A DNA stretch of 64,000 bases from positions 189,607,449 through 189,671,448 of the forward strand of contig JAKSZU010000006.1 in assembly GCA_026018925.1 (NCBI GenBank), given 5' to 3'. Positions within the stretch are counted from its first letter, which is position 1. The number at the start of each line of letters is the position of its first letter. The position numbers were made by a program, and so were the translations under genes. This document shows positions 10,573-21,842 of this stretch, one piece after another. The stretch comes from Tupaia tana. Lineage: Eukaryota > Chordata > Mammalia > Scandentia > Tupaiidae. The notes under the pieces were generated by a model that did no database searches, had not been told where the DNA came from, and saw nothing but the letters and a program-made list of their open reading frames with translations.

Positions 10573-10823
10573 TTTTTTCAAATTTTGCTAGACAGTGCAA
10601 ATGTTTGCTAGAGAGACAGACAGAAAGAGAAAGTGAGAAAGTACCCCCCATCCGTGGGTAGTGGCACACCGCAATCCTTTCTCCCTCATTTCTCTTTTTG
10701 GGATTTTGGGCACACACACACCTGTACCCAGTGTGTTTTACAAACCACCAGGGCCAGGACTCAAACCATGCAGTTGGCCATGGGGTATCCAGCAGCCTGA
10801 GCCACCATGCCACTGGCTGCCCC
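10573..10823 (-). mobile_element. SINE-1, old copy
   Basis: Antisense. Shows the pyrimidine tract ('gagagacagacagaaagaga' here), the body and 'aggactcaaaccatgcag' (B box, reverse). Diverged and without a clear TSD. Confidence 0.88.
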
Positions 10824-11136
10824 CTTTATATTAAATAGCCTTGGATGTTATGCCAAGGAAATTCAATTCCGTTGTGTAAATGCTGAGGAAGCATTTTGGA
10901 ATTTTGAAAAGGGTAAAACTAGGGTAGACACACCAGACACAGGAAATGAAAATCCAGGAAAGGGGAGGGAAAAGCAAAAAAAATGGGGAGTGAAGGGGGG
11001 TGAGGGGGAGAAATACAAGATTTCAGTTATCATGTAAGAAGTGGTGTAAAGAAAAAAAGGAGAGAAAATGAATTCACAATCATTTTCAAACTTCTAGCTT
11101 ATGGTGTAAGATAAATTGTGTGGTAATAATTCATAT
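10824..11136. other. Unassigned purine-rich sequence
   Basis: G/A-rich stretch at 10955-11015, otherwise unremarkable. Confidence 0.5.
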
Positions 11137-11152
11137 AGAAAATAATAGCTTT

Positions 11153-11422
11153 GGGAACCAGCAGTTAGCGTAATGGCTATGTCGCTGGACTCCCACGTAG
11201 TTGACAGTGGTTCGTGTCCCAGACCCAGTGGCTTAAAACTCACACCGGGCGCGTGTGCATGCGGGCCTAAGATCCCGAGAGGAAAATGGAGGAGAAGGGA
11301 TTGTGGCATGGCCATCCCCCCAGGGGGGGGGTGATTTCTCGCTTTCTGTCTCTCTGTCTCTCTCTGTCTGTCTGGCGAGTGCACGCGCCCTATAGCAAAA
11401 ACCTCTCCAAAAAAAAAAAGAA
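11153..11422 (+). mobile_element. SINE-1 with exact TSD
   Basis: Full-length young copy with the exact TSD 'agaaaataatagcttt' at 11137-11152 and 11423-11438. Its G-run (11325-11333) is expanded. Confidence 0.97.
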
Positions 11423-11528
11423 AGAAAATAATAGCTTTAAAGAAAAAGTCACTTCTAGATTATGATGATAAAAAAAAGAAAAAGTTCTAAACACGTTACC
11501 TCTGAGGCAACTGATAGAACTAATAACT

Positions 11529-12054
11529 TTTTTTTTTTTTTTTTTAGTTTTTTGCTGTTTGGCGTGTGCGCTCGCCAGAAAGACAGAGACAGAAAGCGAG
11601 AAATCACCCCCCAGGGGGGATGGCCACGCCACAATCCTTTGTCCATTCTCCTCTCAGAATCTTGAGTACACACACACATGTGCCCAGTGTGAGTTTAAGC
11701 CACTGGGCCTGAGACTCAAACCACTGTCGACTATATGGGAGTCCAGCGACATAGCCATTATGCCAACTGCTGGTCCCCCCCCCCCCCTTTTTTTTTTTTT
11801 TTTTGAGAGGTTTTTGCTATAGGGCACGTGCAGTCACCAGAAAAACAGAGAGAAACAGAGAGACAGAAAACGAGAAATCACCTCCCAGGGGGTATGGCCA
11901 CGCCGCAATCCCTTCTTTTCCATTCTCCTCTCAGGATCTTGGGCACGTGCACACACGAGCCTGGCATTAGTTTAAGCCACCAGGTCTGGGACTCGAACTG
12001 CAGTTGACTACATCTGAGTCCAGTGACATAGCCATTATACCACTTGCTGGTCCC
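11529..12054 (-). mobile_element. Dimeric SINE-1
   Basis: Two antisense SINE-1 monomers (11529-11786 and 11787-12054), each with head, body and poly-A, joined head to tail. One TSD, 'gaactaataa'/'ggactaataa' (11517-11526 and 12056-12065), brackets the pair. This suggests a single dimeric insertion rather than two events. A 13-C run (11774-11786) lies at the join. Confidence 0.85.
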
Positions 12055-12157
12055 AGGACTAATAAAATTTTTTAAAACAGATTTAGACAGAAAATGGTGG
12101 TTCTTGGAAGAGAGAAGAGAGTCATTGTTTGGAGATACAGAAGTCAGTGCATATGTA

Positions 12158-12226
12158 TTGGGCTGTTGGGAAAGTCATGATGCATTTTTGCATAGAAAAT
12201 ACAACATAACTTTCCTGACAACCTAA
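12158..12226. mobile_element. Mariner-type MITE, copy 1
   Basis: A 69-bp palindromic element flanked by TA dinucleotides. The left end 'ttgggctgttgggaaagtca' pairs with the right end, which read in reverse complement is 'ttaggttgtcaggaaagtta'. It has no coding capacity. The TA target and TTRGG-type ends fit Tc1/mariner MITEs such as human MADE1. A second copy lies at 50186-50263. Confidence 0.8.
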
Positions 12227-12664
12227 TAGTAATTAATGCCACAGGCTTAAATTCATTAATAATCTTCCTCATGTGAGTAAATATCTCTACATTTATCACA
12301 GGTTTACAAACTTTACATATAATAAAATAATTAAAAGTGTGAAAACAAAACACCAGGATCAATTTAACAGTACAATTTCTATTAATCTATCATGCATCTA
12401 AGCCATAGTGTCTGACATACTATCCCTTGCTTAACAGTCAGAAATACTTAACACTCAAGCCTTCCTAAGACACTGTACTTCGTGTAGTGCATGCTTGGGA
12501 AAAGCTATCTGTGTGATTACACTCAACAAAGTATGACTGTTTCCAGAAGCCATGAAGAGAAAAGAGGTTATTGGCCAGAACATTAGACTGGAGGCTAGAA
12601 TAATAATTACAAAGAAAAAAAGGTTGAAGTCAATTGACTGTGAAAATAGTGAATAACTAATTTT
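12227..12664. other. Unassigned sequence
   Basis: No gene or named repeat recognised between the MITE and the MIR. Confidence 0.5.
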
Positions 12665-12960
12665 TTATTTACTACCTGCTGGTCACCACACTAAGTACAT
12701 TATGTATATTGACTCATTTAATTCTTACTTCAACCTATGATGTAAATACTATAACTGTTAACAAAATTATTAAAAAAAAAAAAGTTTCCATTTTACATAT
12801 GAGAAAGCTAAAGTACAGAGAGGAACAAAATATAGTCCAGAATTTATATAATAGTAATCTCTGTTCAGCAACCATGTGGGTTCAAGCCCATGCTGTAATC
12901 CACCATGCTAGATATATTGTTGCTTCTAAATTTTTATACATGCCACTATAGTCTGTGAAG
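12665..12960 (+). mobile_element. MIR element
   Basis: Contains the MIR 3'-half landmarks: 'attgactcatttaattctta', a degenerate 'ccattttacatatgagaaag', and 'ggttcaagcccatgc' near the end. An A-run at 12771-12783 interrupts it. Confidence 0.8.
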
Positions 12961-13183
12961 GCGTATCATGCCTATGATAACAAATGTATCACAAATAAAA
13001 AGGCTCATTTTATTTATGAACCAAAATGAGTTAACCCTTCAGAAAAGTACATCTGAACTACACATTTTATTCTTCTCAGGTGAATGGATGTTCAATAAAA
13101 ATGAGTAGATCTATTGTACTTTGCTATATTCACAGGATCCAAAACTAAAGAACTTAGTAGGAACTTGAAAAATATACTTAATA
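12961..13183. other. Unassigned sequence
   Basis: Nothing recognised. Confidence 0.5.
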
Positions 13184-13436
13184 GATGCCATCAGTTGGCA
13201 GGGTAGTTAGTTCAATGGATCCCTCACAGCAAATTCCATTGCTTTAGTCCTGGACCCAGCGATTTGAAAATCATGCTGGGCACCTGGGCATCTGTGACTA
13301 AAATACCAAGAGGAGAATGGAGGAGAAGGGATTGTGACATGGCCATTCCCTGGAGGGTGATTTCTCACTTTCTTTCTCTCTATCTCTTCAGCAATCATAC
13401 ATGCCCTATAGCAAAAAAAAATCTCTCCGAAACAAA
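13184..13436 (+). mobile_element. SINE-1, old copy
   Basis: The 'gaggagaatggaggagaagg' block, 'catggccattccctgg' and the end 'gccctatagcaaaaa' are clear. The head is decayed. Confidence 0.9.
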
Positions 13437-15744
13437 AAACATTTTGTGGTTAATAGAGTAACATATTGTTTGAAGAAAATATATACAATGAAAGAAAGTA
13501 AAGGCACTAAACAGAAAAGACTTGAATGTCATCATCCAGAGATAACCACTGTCAACGATTCAGTGTCTATGTCTCCATATGTAGTGTATGTATGTGATTA
13601 AAGTTCAATGAACAAACTACTTACACTGTATAATTGTTTTATTATCTACTTTTGTATTAGGGTACCATTAGAATTTCCCCATGTCATTAAATATTACTTG
13701 AACACTCTGAGCTCAGGAGTAAATAACATCCCATTCTCTAATATAATACAATATGAATTTTATAATTTCTAGTAAATCATTTTGTGAATTTTTTAAATAA
13801 AATGTTATATAGATGGTCTTCAATAGGAATACTTATGTGTACTTCTAATTATATCTAAGTAAAAAGTTTCCAGATTAGGAATCTGTCATTTTTAAGTTAA
13901 ATTGACTATCAACTCATTAATAACTAAATGTAGATTTTAATGTCTTATATAATTGCCTGGTGCCCTCAAATGTTCTTTAATTTAATATGCTTTCCTTTAA
14001 TTAGTAAAACAATTATTATTGTATTAGCACAATTTGAAGTAATGAACATTAATACTTAATAAAAGTTAGATAAATTGAAGTTAATGTGTATGATTAAATG
14101 TTATTATTCTGCTAAGAGGGTTAGATTCTAGTTCATAACTGTTTGTCTACATTTTTTAATCATTTCTTGTTAAATTAATTAAAAATCTAAGTTCTGATCC
14201 AAATCAAAATTTACACATATACTTACTGGCTTACAAGATCAAGAATTCTTAAATAATCTCAAATCTATGAAAAGCCTGCTAGCTTCCCAGATAGATGGCA
14301 GAGATGACAGGTTAGAGAATCTACAAGAATAAACTCATTTTTAAATCCTCATATAAAATTAAATTGGATATTAATATCTTAAAGTTCTTTAAATTTAAAA
14401 GTAAAAAAATTATTCATATTTATAGCCTAGAAATTAGGAAAAAGTCACACAAGATTTTATCTCAGGAAATATGGTATTCCCTATAGGCACATGAGTTTTT
14501 ATGGTAGGAGCATATAGCAGTCATATTTTTAGCTTTACAGAAAAATTAAAGCTTGTTCTATAATCCTTGACTGATGTCTAAAGTATCACTTTCTATTCCA
14601 TTTGCCTGGTTCTTATCTATTCAATTGTATGAAACAGTTTGAGAACTTTTTATATGCATAATTTAATATTGACCTATAAGTCATTTACCGCAGAACACTC
14701 TAATGTTATGTACATGGTTCAGCGTGAAAGATTAATACTCAAATATGTCTGGAATAAAATGGCCTTTTACAAATTTCTTTATTGGAACTGTGAAGAATGA
14801 GGGCATTGTGTAGAGGAACAGAAAAGGGAAAATATAATGTCATAAACCTGACTGAATTCACTTAAATTAGATAAGAAATTTCAAAGCAAGTAAAAACAAT
14901 AATAGCATCACTACAGTTGATATTACCTGAGAAACTATCCTTCAAATGTTGTTATTGCTAAATTCTATGAAAGTTTTCAAAGTGTGCCTTACAGATTATT
15001 ACAGAAGAAGTGTAACAGCTGATACACTAACATACAAGAAACAAAGAGATTGTATAAAGTCATGTAACCAAATAATTTAGAGAAAGTTGATTAAACAGAA
15101 TTATACATTTTAAATTGTTTTGGTTCTGTGGCTCATTTATTTTCTCATAGTTCATGTTTTATATTCATGAGTATTGTCAATTCTTAGGCTATTTATATCC
15201 GTTAACAATAAATGCACAAAAAAAAAAAAAAACTCCTCCAAAGTTTTGAATCTATAAATATTTGAACATTTCTTCTTATCTGAACCACTGATCTCAGGGA
15301 TTTCTCATGCTTCACATGTCGACTGGCAGGTCAACTAAGGAATGGATGGTTAATACGTTCAGCTGGGAGAACTCGACTGTTTCACGTGATCTTTTGTCTT
15401 CTAACAACTACCTTGAAATTGGTCTCCTAGCAGAGGTGGAATTCTAAAAGAGAATGGAAGCACGTTAAGATTTCTGGAATTAAAATTAAAAATTGAAAAC
15501 CTATCATTCCCGCTGTATTCTATCTTCCAAAGCAAGTCACAAGTGCAGCAGAGATTCAAGGTATGAAGAAATTGATTTCACCTCTCAATGAGAGTCATAT
15601 TATAAAGGACGTACAAACAGAGAAAAATAGAATACGAGTACCAATATTGTAATCAAACTACCATCAAATTTGACCAGGGAACTCTGTTTTTTTTCACATA
15701 GTGTCTTCCAAGATTAAATTTGTAGCTCACATCTTAGAAAGGCA
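13437..15744. other. Repeat-poor AT-rich stretch
   Basis: About 2.3 kb without a recognised SINE or L1, the longest such stretch in the first half of the window. Poly-A at 15220-15234. No gene signals were found. Confidence 0.6.
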
Positions 15745-15850
15745 TCAGATATATTAAGGATTCATCTATTCAGCTTACTCAATAAATGTTATTGGGCATC
15801 GTGAATTCAGTTATGGACTAAACTTCTGGTATACAAGATGAAGAGAAAAT
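15745..15850 (+). mobile_element. Ancient mammalian repeat fragment
   Basis: 'actcaataaatgttattggg' followed by a degenerate '...gaattcagttatggactaaa' resembles the widespread family with the 'aataaatatttattgagcac' motif. The family name is not certain. Confidence 0.35.
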
Positions 15851-15880
15851 ATTTTCTTGCTCCTCAAAATACATGCATCT

Positions 15881-16104
15881 TGGGCCCAGCAAATGGTATA
15901 ATGGTTTTGTCGCTGGATTCCCACATGGCTGACCATGGTTTGAGTTCCACACCCAGCAGCTTGAAACTCACATAGGACATGTGTGCCCAGCATCCCAAGA
16001 GGAGAAGAGATTGTGGTGTGGCCATCCTCCTGGGGGGGGGGGGGGGGCGGTGATTTCTCTCTCTCTTTCTCTGTCTCTTCATCTGGCTCACATACCCTAT
16101 GAAT
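15881..16104 (+). mobile_element. SINE-1 with 16-G run
   Basis: Recognisable copy without a poly-A tail. The palindrome that is normally C-run/G-run has become a 16-G homopolymer (16032-16047). Confidence 0.9.
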
Positions 16105-16159
16105 CATGATATCAGGAACCCATCAAGGGGTTCTTGACCTCTCTGATAAATTAATTAAT

Positions 16160-16413
16160 TGGGCCAGCAGGTAGTGTGGTGGTTAAAGCACTGCATTTTT
16201 CATGAGACCAACTGCAGTTTGAGTCCCAGACCCAGTGGCTTGAAAATCACACTGGGAGCATGTTCATGCATGCCCAAAATCCACAGGGGAAAATGGGGGA
16301 AATGGAGGAGAAGCAATTGTGGCATAGCCATTCCCCCCCTGGAAGTGATCTGTCACTTTACCTCCCTTTCTCTCTCTGTTTTTTTCCCAGTAAGTGTACC
16401 TGCCCTGTGGCAA
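16160..16413 (+). mobile_element. SINE-1
   Basis: Full-length, B box 'gtttgagtccc'. Probable TSD 'aaattaattaatt' (16146-16158) and 'aaattaatgaat' (16414-16425). Confidence 0.9.
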
Positions 16414-16902
16414 AATAAATTAATGAATATTAATTTAAATTGTAAAAACTAGTAGATAACACAGTTGGTAGATATCTTTTTGTTAACATTCATATGAGAT
16501 ATATTGTCTTTTGAGAAGAAAATGACAAACCATTTCTCTGAAAAATAAAAAAAGATACTCCCTCTTTCCAATGATCATAGAAACCAAAATGTAAAAGCAC
16601 AATTCAATGCACCTTTAGATGCTTTCCAAAAGTAGGTGAAGTCGATTGTCATACTGGTGTTCCCCAACGAAACACACTTCGTGGTGTTTACGTTCTTATA
16701 TATTCCCCTCTCACAGTGACTCTGAGCTTGGCCATGTAGTTTGTATGGCCAAAGGGGCATTAGCAGTGAGGCAAGAAGAAGTTTCCTAAGTGCTTGTACG
16801 TGGGGCTTGTTCTGAAATGCTGCCTCCTGGGTCTCTGAGACCAATACCTATGAGAAAAACTTAAGCTCATCACATGAATCACTCAATAGGGAAAAAACAA
16901 GG
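16414..16902. other. Unassigned sequence, possible ancient repeat
   Basis: 16600-16830 is moderately GC-rich, low in simple sequence and might be an old LTR remnant, but I cannot name it. Confidence 0.4.
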
Positions 16903-17108
16903 AGGGGATAGATGTTAGTGCAGTAGCAACACAACTGAACCCACATGAAGAAGTCCTGGGTTCATGTCCCGGGACCTCCTTATGTATGCTAGACATGTGC
17001 ATATGCATGTGCCTGTGATTGGGCTGGCTCAGACTAGGGGTGGATGATGGGTAGGATGTCTACATTTCTTTATATTTCTGTATGTGTGTCTCATGGAAAA
17101 AATAAATA
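16903..17108 (+). mobile_element. Second SINE type (tRNA-like head)
   Basis: The head contains a B-box-like 'gggttcatgtcccgg' with a 'ttagtgcagtagcaacacaa' box-A region. The body is 'gctagacatgtgcatatgca' and 'ggctcagactaggggtggat', ending 'tctcatggaaaaaataaata'. It lacks the SINE-1 landmarks. It is related to the body of the chimera at 8363-8585. Confidence 0.6.
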
Positions 17109-17117
17109 AGTAAACTG

Positions 17118-17392
17118 TTTTTTTCTTTTTTTTTTTTTTTTGGAGAGGTTTTTGCTATAGGTGTGTGCGCTCGCCAGACAGACAGAGAGAGACAGAGAGA
17201 CAGAAAGCGAGAAATCATCCCCCAAGGGGGATGGCCACGCCGCAATCCCTTCTCCTCCATTCTCCTCTCGGGATCTTGGGCACGCACGCACATGCACCCG
17301 GCGTAAGTTTAAGCCACTGGGTCCGGGACTTGAACCACGGTCGACTATGTGGGAGTCCAGTGACATAGCCATTATGCTAACTGCTGGTCCCC
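17118..17392 (-). mobile_element. SINE-1, tandem pair member 1
   Basis: Young, CpG-rich antisense copy between the direct repeats 'agtaaact' at 17109-17116 and 17393-17400. Confidence 0.96.
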
Positions 17393-17400
17393 AGTAAACT

Positions 17401-17672
17401 TTTTTTTTTTTTTTGGAGAGGTTTTTCGCTATAGGGCGCGTGCGTTCGCCAGAGAGAGAGAGAGAGACATAGAGACAGAAAGCGAGAAATCACCCCCCAG
17501 GGGGGATGGTCACACCACAATCCCTTCTCCTCCATTCTCCTCTCGGGATCTTGGGCATGCACGCACACGCGCCCAGGCGTGAGTTTTAAGCCACCGGGTC
17601 CGGGACTTGAACCGCGGTCGACTACATGGGAGTCCAGCGACATAGCCATTACGCTAACTGCTGGTTCCCCCC
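17401..17672 (-). mobile_element. SINE-1, tandem pair member 2
   Basis: Second young antisense copy, between 'agtaaact' at 17393-17400 and a third copy at 17673-17680. It differs from member 1 in the pyrimidine tract (longer GA run) and at scattered positions. Confidence 0.96.
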
Positions 17673-17680
17673 AGTAAACT

Positions 17681-18489
17681 TTTTAAAGAATCAAAGATTT
17701 AAACTGATGAACAGATCCAAGATCCAAAGTATATGGTCCCAATTGGCCTATTTTAATCAGACTCAGTCATTCAAGCTATAGCAGTTTAGGCCATAGATGT
17801 AATAAAGCATATATTAGCTATCTTCACTATTCCCTGTCTGAAGTCCTGACCCACAGAATTGCAAATAAAATGTTTGTTCTAAAATACTGTTTTAGGTGTT
17901 CTGTTATTAATCAATAAATGCTATAAGAAAAATTGAAACAAGAAGTGGGAGGCTGCTATAATGAACACTTAAAATGGGATTTGGCTTTGAAACTAGAAAA
18001 CAGGCAAAAAGCTTGCATACGTAAAGCATTTCTCATTAAAAACAAAAAAAAGAATCAAAGGAAAACCCACAGAGACACACTCCGTAATTCAGTTCTGGGC
18101 CCTAACAAGGGGCCATTCCCTGCCTCCTGAATAGGAATTCCTACAATATAGAGCTGAGTGGATTTTAGAATTGTTAGAGGCCAGTGAGTGCCATGTGCCG
18201 TGTGTTCTCCTCTTTAGGCTTGTGTCCTGCAGCTTCCTTCCCACGTGATTAACAATAGGCTGTGCGGAGGCAGAGAACACCCCTCCTTTTTCAGTTCAGG
18301 TATCTGAATGGAGAGCAGTATGGTGGGCAGCCCTACTCAAAAAATTGTATCTAGGAATTCCAATTTGCACCTGAACCTGATTCAGATAAAGAGACCTTGA
18401 GCCTGATTTCATAAAGAAATATGACAATGAGGGTTTTGAGAGGGAGAAAGTATGTTTTACCTATGGGAAGTCTATGAACTTTTAAACAT
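17681..18489. other. Unassigned sequence
   Basis: No gene recognised. 18060-18300 is GC-richer and lacks repeats that I know. Confidence 0.5.
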
Positions 18490-19010
18490 GAAAAGATGGA
18501 CCTTAGTAAATATTTACGTCAGTCACTGCCACAAACCCGTGCCTCCCAGTAGTCTCACTATTCATGAAATGGTCCATTCCACTGACTTTGGAATTGTTAC
18601 ATGACTTGCTTTAGACAATGAGACATTAGAAATTATGGCACAAACAGACACTTGGATAGGCACTTTTACTTTGGGTTTCATACTCATGTAATGGGACTCC
18701 GAGACCACCTTTCTGTGAGAAAACACCAGGGTGCTACATAGACAGGTCACATGGAGGAAAACTAAACCCAGTCATTCACTAAAACAAAATCCCCAGACAT
18801 AGGCCTCAGACAAGCTATGACTGCCAGCCCCTTCCTGTTCAATCTCTCTCTGACGTTCTCAATATCATCAAGTAAGATGAGTAAACTCAACAGGTCCCTG
18901 TCCAAATTCTTGAGTACACAATCATAAACCATATGAAGTGGTTGTTATTTTAAGCCACTATATTTTAGGATTATTTGTTTTAGAGTGATAGACAACTGAA
19001 ATGACAGAGT
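18490..19010 (+). mobile_element. MLT1-type MaLR LTR
   Basis: Sense MLT1 landmarks: 'tgacttgctttagacaatga' and the terminal 'tgttattttaagccactata' with 'gtgatagacaactgaaatga'. This is a near full-length solo LTR of an ancient eutherian retroviral-type element, with no internal region. Confidence 0.8.
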
Positions 19011-19481
19011 ATGCTGCATGTGCGTTTAAGAGTGAACATCACTGAGGCAGCATAAGAATCAGTAACTATCAGTAGTTACAATACAGCAGGAAGAGGGGTA
19101 TTCCCTTTCACCTCAGGCAGTCACACAGGAAGACAGCGAGCCATTGGTTGTTCTTACTTTCATTAGGACAACTGGGTAACTGAGACTTAACTTCATGACT
19201 TTGAGATATTGAACTGCTCATATTGTAAAAGCCATTCTCCTTTACATGTTAATAATAGCCTTTATATCTAAATTTAGACAGTCATATTAAAAGCAAAGTT
19301 ACATAAGCTTGCTTTTATCTTTACTTAGGTCTGTAAGCTTAAAGTGATTTACTGGAAAGTCTAGTAAATTAAGGGAGATAGTCTTACCCCAAATAAGTAG
19401 ATGTGAAGCAGAACTAAGCAAGAAAGGAAATATTCCTATTATTAAGGCGATTATCTGTATGTAAGGCAATGTGTTTTAAAT
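19011..19481. other. Unassigned sequence
   Basis: No recognised feature. Confidence 0.5.
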
Positions 19482-19493
19482 CTATGAATTCTA

Positions 19494-19751
19494 GGGGCAG
19501 CTGATGGTATGGTGGTTAAATTGCTGGACTCCCACATGGTCAATCATAGTTTAAGTCCCAGACCTGGAGCCTTAAAAATCACACTGGGTGCATGTGCATG
19601 GATGCCCAAGATCCCAGGAAGAGAACGGAGAAGGGATTGTGGCATGGCCATTCCCCCAGGTATGATTTCTCACTTTTCCTCTCACCGTCTCTGTCTCTCT
19701 CTCCAGCAAGCACAAATGCCTTAAGACAAAAACCTCTTAAAAAAAAAAAAA
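19494..19751 (+). mobile_element. SINE-1
   Basis: Full-length. TSD 'ctatgaattcta' (19482-19493) and 'ctatgtattcta' (19752-19763). Confidence 0.93.
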
Positions 19752-19763
19752 CTATGTATTCTA

Positions 19764-20126
19764 AATTGTATTCAACCTTACCTCCGCATAAAAACATTTT
19801 AATATGAAATATTATATTTCAAATAAGTTGATCATCATTGAAATTCCAACTGGGTTTCAAATAATATTCTATGATTTTATAGTTTATTATATCTTGGGAA
19901 AATTGACCTTAACATTTATTTTTTTCTTTATAATATAATAATAATGTAGATGTAGGTTTTAAATTACCCACCTATAATAGAAAGGAGGAAAATAATAAAC
20001 ATGTTTCATTGGATAAATTAGAAATTTCCATATATAATAGTGTCAAGCAATGATTCATTTCTTGGTTATATTGAATTTGCATGATCTATATTGATTCAAG
20101 GAGGTTTTGTTCATTTGTTTGAAAAA
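19764..20126. other. Unassigned AT-rich sequence
   Basis: No recognised feature. Confidence 0.5.
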
Positions 20127-20640
20127 CTAGGGTGACCTAATGGTTAAGAACAAGGACATTAGGGACCAGCAGGTGGCATATTGGTTAAAGCACTGAATTC
20201 ACATATGGCCGATTATGTTTCAAGTCCTGGACTTGGTAGCTTGAAAATCTCACTGGGCGTGTGTGCATTCATGCCCAAAATCCCTGGAGGAAAATGGAGA
20301 AGGGATTGTGGCATGGCCATCCCTCCCAGGGGGTGTTTTCTCACATTCCCTCTAACTTTCTCTGTTTCTGTCCAGCAAATGCATGCACCCTATGACAAAA
20401 AAATCTTACCAAAAAGAACAAGGTACTAGAGCTCAAATTGCTGAAATTCAAATTCTAACACCATCTCTTTATTTTATGGTCTTTTGCTTCTGATTCCATG
20501 ATGTTAAAATGGAGACATTAATGGTAACTTCTTTAGAGCATTCGTTTAGAATAAAGAAAGTAATATACATAAAGCAATCTGAACAGTACAAGGAGCAACA
20601 TAATAAGCACTGCGTGAGTGTAACCTGTTGTTATATTGAA
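20127..20640 (+). mobile_element. MIR split by a SINE-1
   Basis: The MIR head ('ctaatggttaagaacaagga') is at 20127-20160. It resumes after the SINE with 'gctcaaattgctgaaattca' and the decayed core, ending '...ataataagcactgcgtgag'. Order and orientation are those of one MIR. Confidence 0.8.
20162..20413 (+). mobile_element. SINE-1 inside MIR
   Basis: Full-length. The TSD 'aagaacaagg' (20146-20155 and 20414-20423) duplicates part of the MIR head. Confidence 0.93.
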
Positions 20641-20744
20641 GTTTGACTACTAAATTTTTCTGCAATTTATGTAAATTGTTTATTCAATTTTTTGGTACTC
20701 CTTTTGGAATCGTTAATAATTTTTTAAAAGAAACTAGCAGTTAT

Positions 20745-20935
20745 TGTCTTCCAGGCAATCTTCCAAAAGCTTTATTTTATGAAATTATGTATTGCTTGAT
20801 TAAATCATTACAACCAACTCCCATGGACCAGAAACAAATATTATCATCCTCACTTCAAGACGCAAAAATAGAGCTTAAAATGTATAAAATAATCTGCCCA
20901 CTAAATCCACTAGTAAATGATGTAGTTGTGTTTTA
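20745..20935 (+). mobile_element. MIR 3' portion
   Basis: 'attatcatcctcacttcaag' and 'aatctgcccactaaatccac' match decayed MIR 3' landmarks. It lies just behind the previous MIR. Confidence 0.55.
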
Positions 20936-20984
20936 AGGCAGAATTTGGAGATCTAGAGCATGCAAACATTCTTAAACATTCTTT

Positions 20985-21214
20985 CAAATATCAGAGAATG
21001 CATGCACTTACCAGAGAGAGATAAGAAAGGGAGGAAAAAGCACTCTTGAATGGACCATCATCATACCTAAATCCCTTCTTCTCCATTTCTCTATTCTGTA
21101 ACAGTATGTGTATCCACATCTGGCATGTTTTCATTCCACTAGTGCCAGGACTTGAACTGTGGTCGGCCATGTGTGATCTGGCTCCTTTAACCACTAGGCT
21201 ACAGAGCTGGATCT
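20985..21214 (-). mobile_element. SINE-1, very old
   Basis: Antisense. 'ccaggacttgaactgtggtc' (B box) and 'aaccactaggctacagagct' (box-A region) are recognisable. Highly diverged. Confidence 0.75.
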
Positions 21215-21235
21215 TTAAAATAAATAAATAAATAA

Positions 21236-21505
21236 CTTGCCAGAGGGTGTGTATGCTCATTGGAGAGACACAGAGAGAACACAGTGGAAAAGTAAGAAAG
21301 CACCCCCTCAGAGGGCACAGTCATGCCAGAATCATTTCTCTTCCATTTCTTCCTCCTTTCAGAATGTTGGTATACACGTGCATGCAACCAGTGTTTTGTT
21401 TGTTTGTTTGTATGTTTGTTTTTCAAATTACTGGGTCCAGGAATTGAACCACACAGTTGGCCATGTGGGATCCGGCCACCTTAATCAACAGGCCATGGAT
21501 GGCCT
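21236..21505 (-). mobile_element. SINE-1, very old, with (GTTT)n
   Basis: Antisense with recognisable body and B box ('aggaattgaaccacacag'). A GTTT repeat (21394-21422) has expanded within it. Confidence 0.8.
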
Positions 21506-21842
21506 ATTTTTTAAAAAAGATTTTAATATTTCTTTCATGAGAATGAGAGACAGACTTTTAAGGAAGAGTTAACCCTATCCTACTAAAATTATTTCTAAAG
21601 ATTCAAAAGGAAGGAAACCTTCCAAATTCATTTTATGAAGCCTCCATCATCCTCATCCCCAAAACAGATAAGGACATGACAAAAAAGGAAAACTACAGAC
21701 CAATATCACTGATGAATATAGACGCAAAAATTCTCAACAAGATACTCGCAAATCGTATCCAACAACATATAACAAAGATCATTCATCACGACCAGGTAGG
21801 CTTTTTACCAGGGATGCAAGGGTGGTTCAATATACTCAAGAC

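Noticed and set aside
17060-17649. Overlapping frames on both strands resembling one 'protein family' that recurs throughout the window
   Set aside because: These are translations of SINE-1 copies (words such as CPRSREENGGEGIAAWPS). They recur because the SINE does, not because of a gene family.
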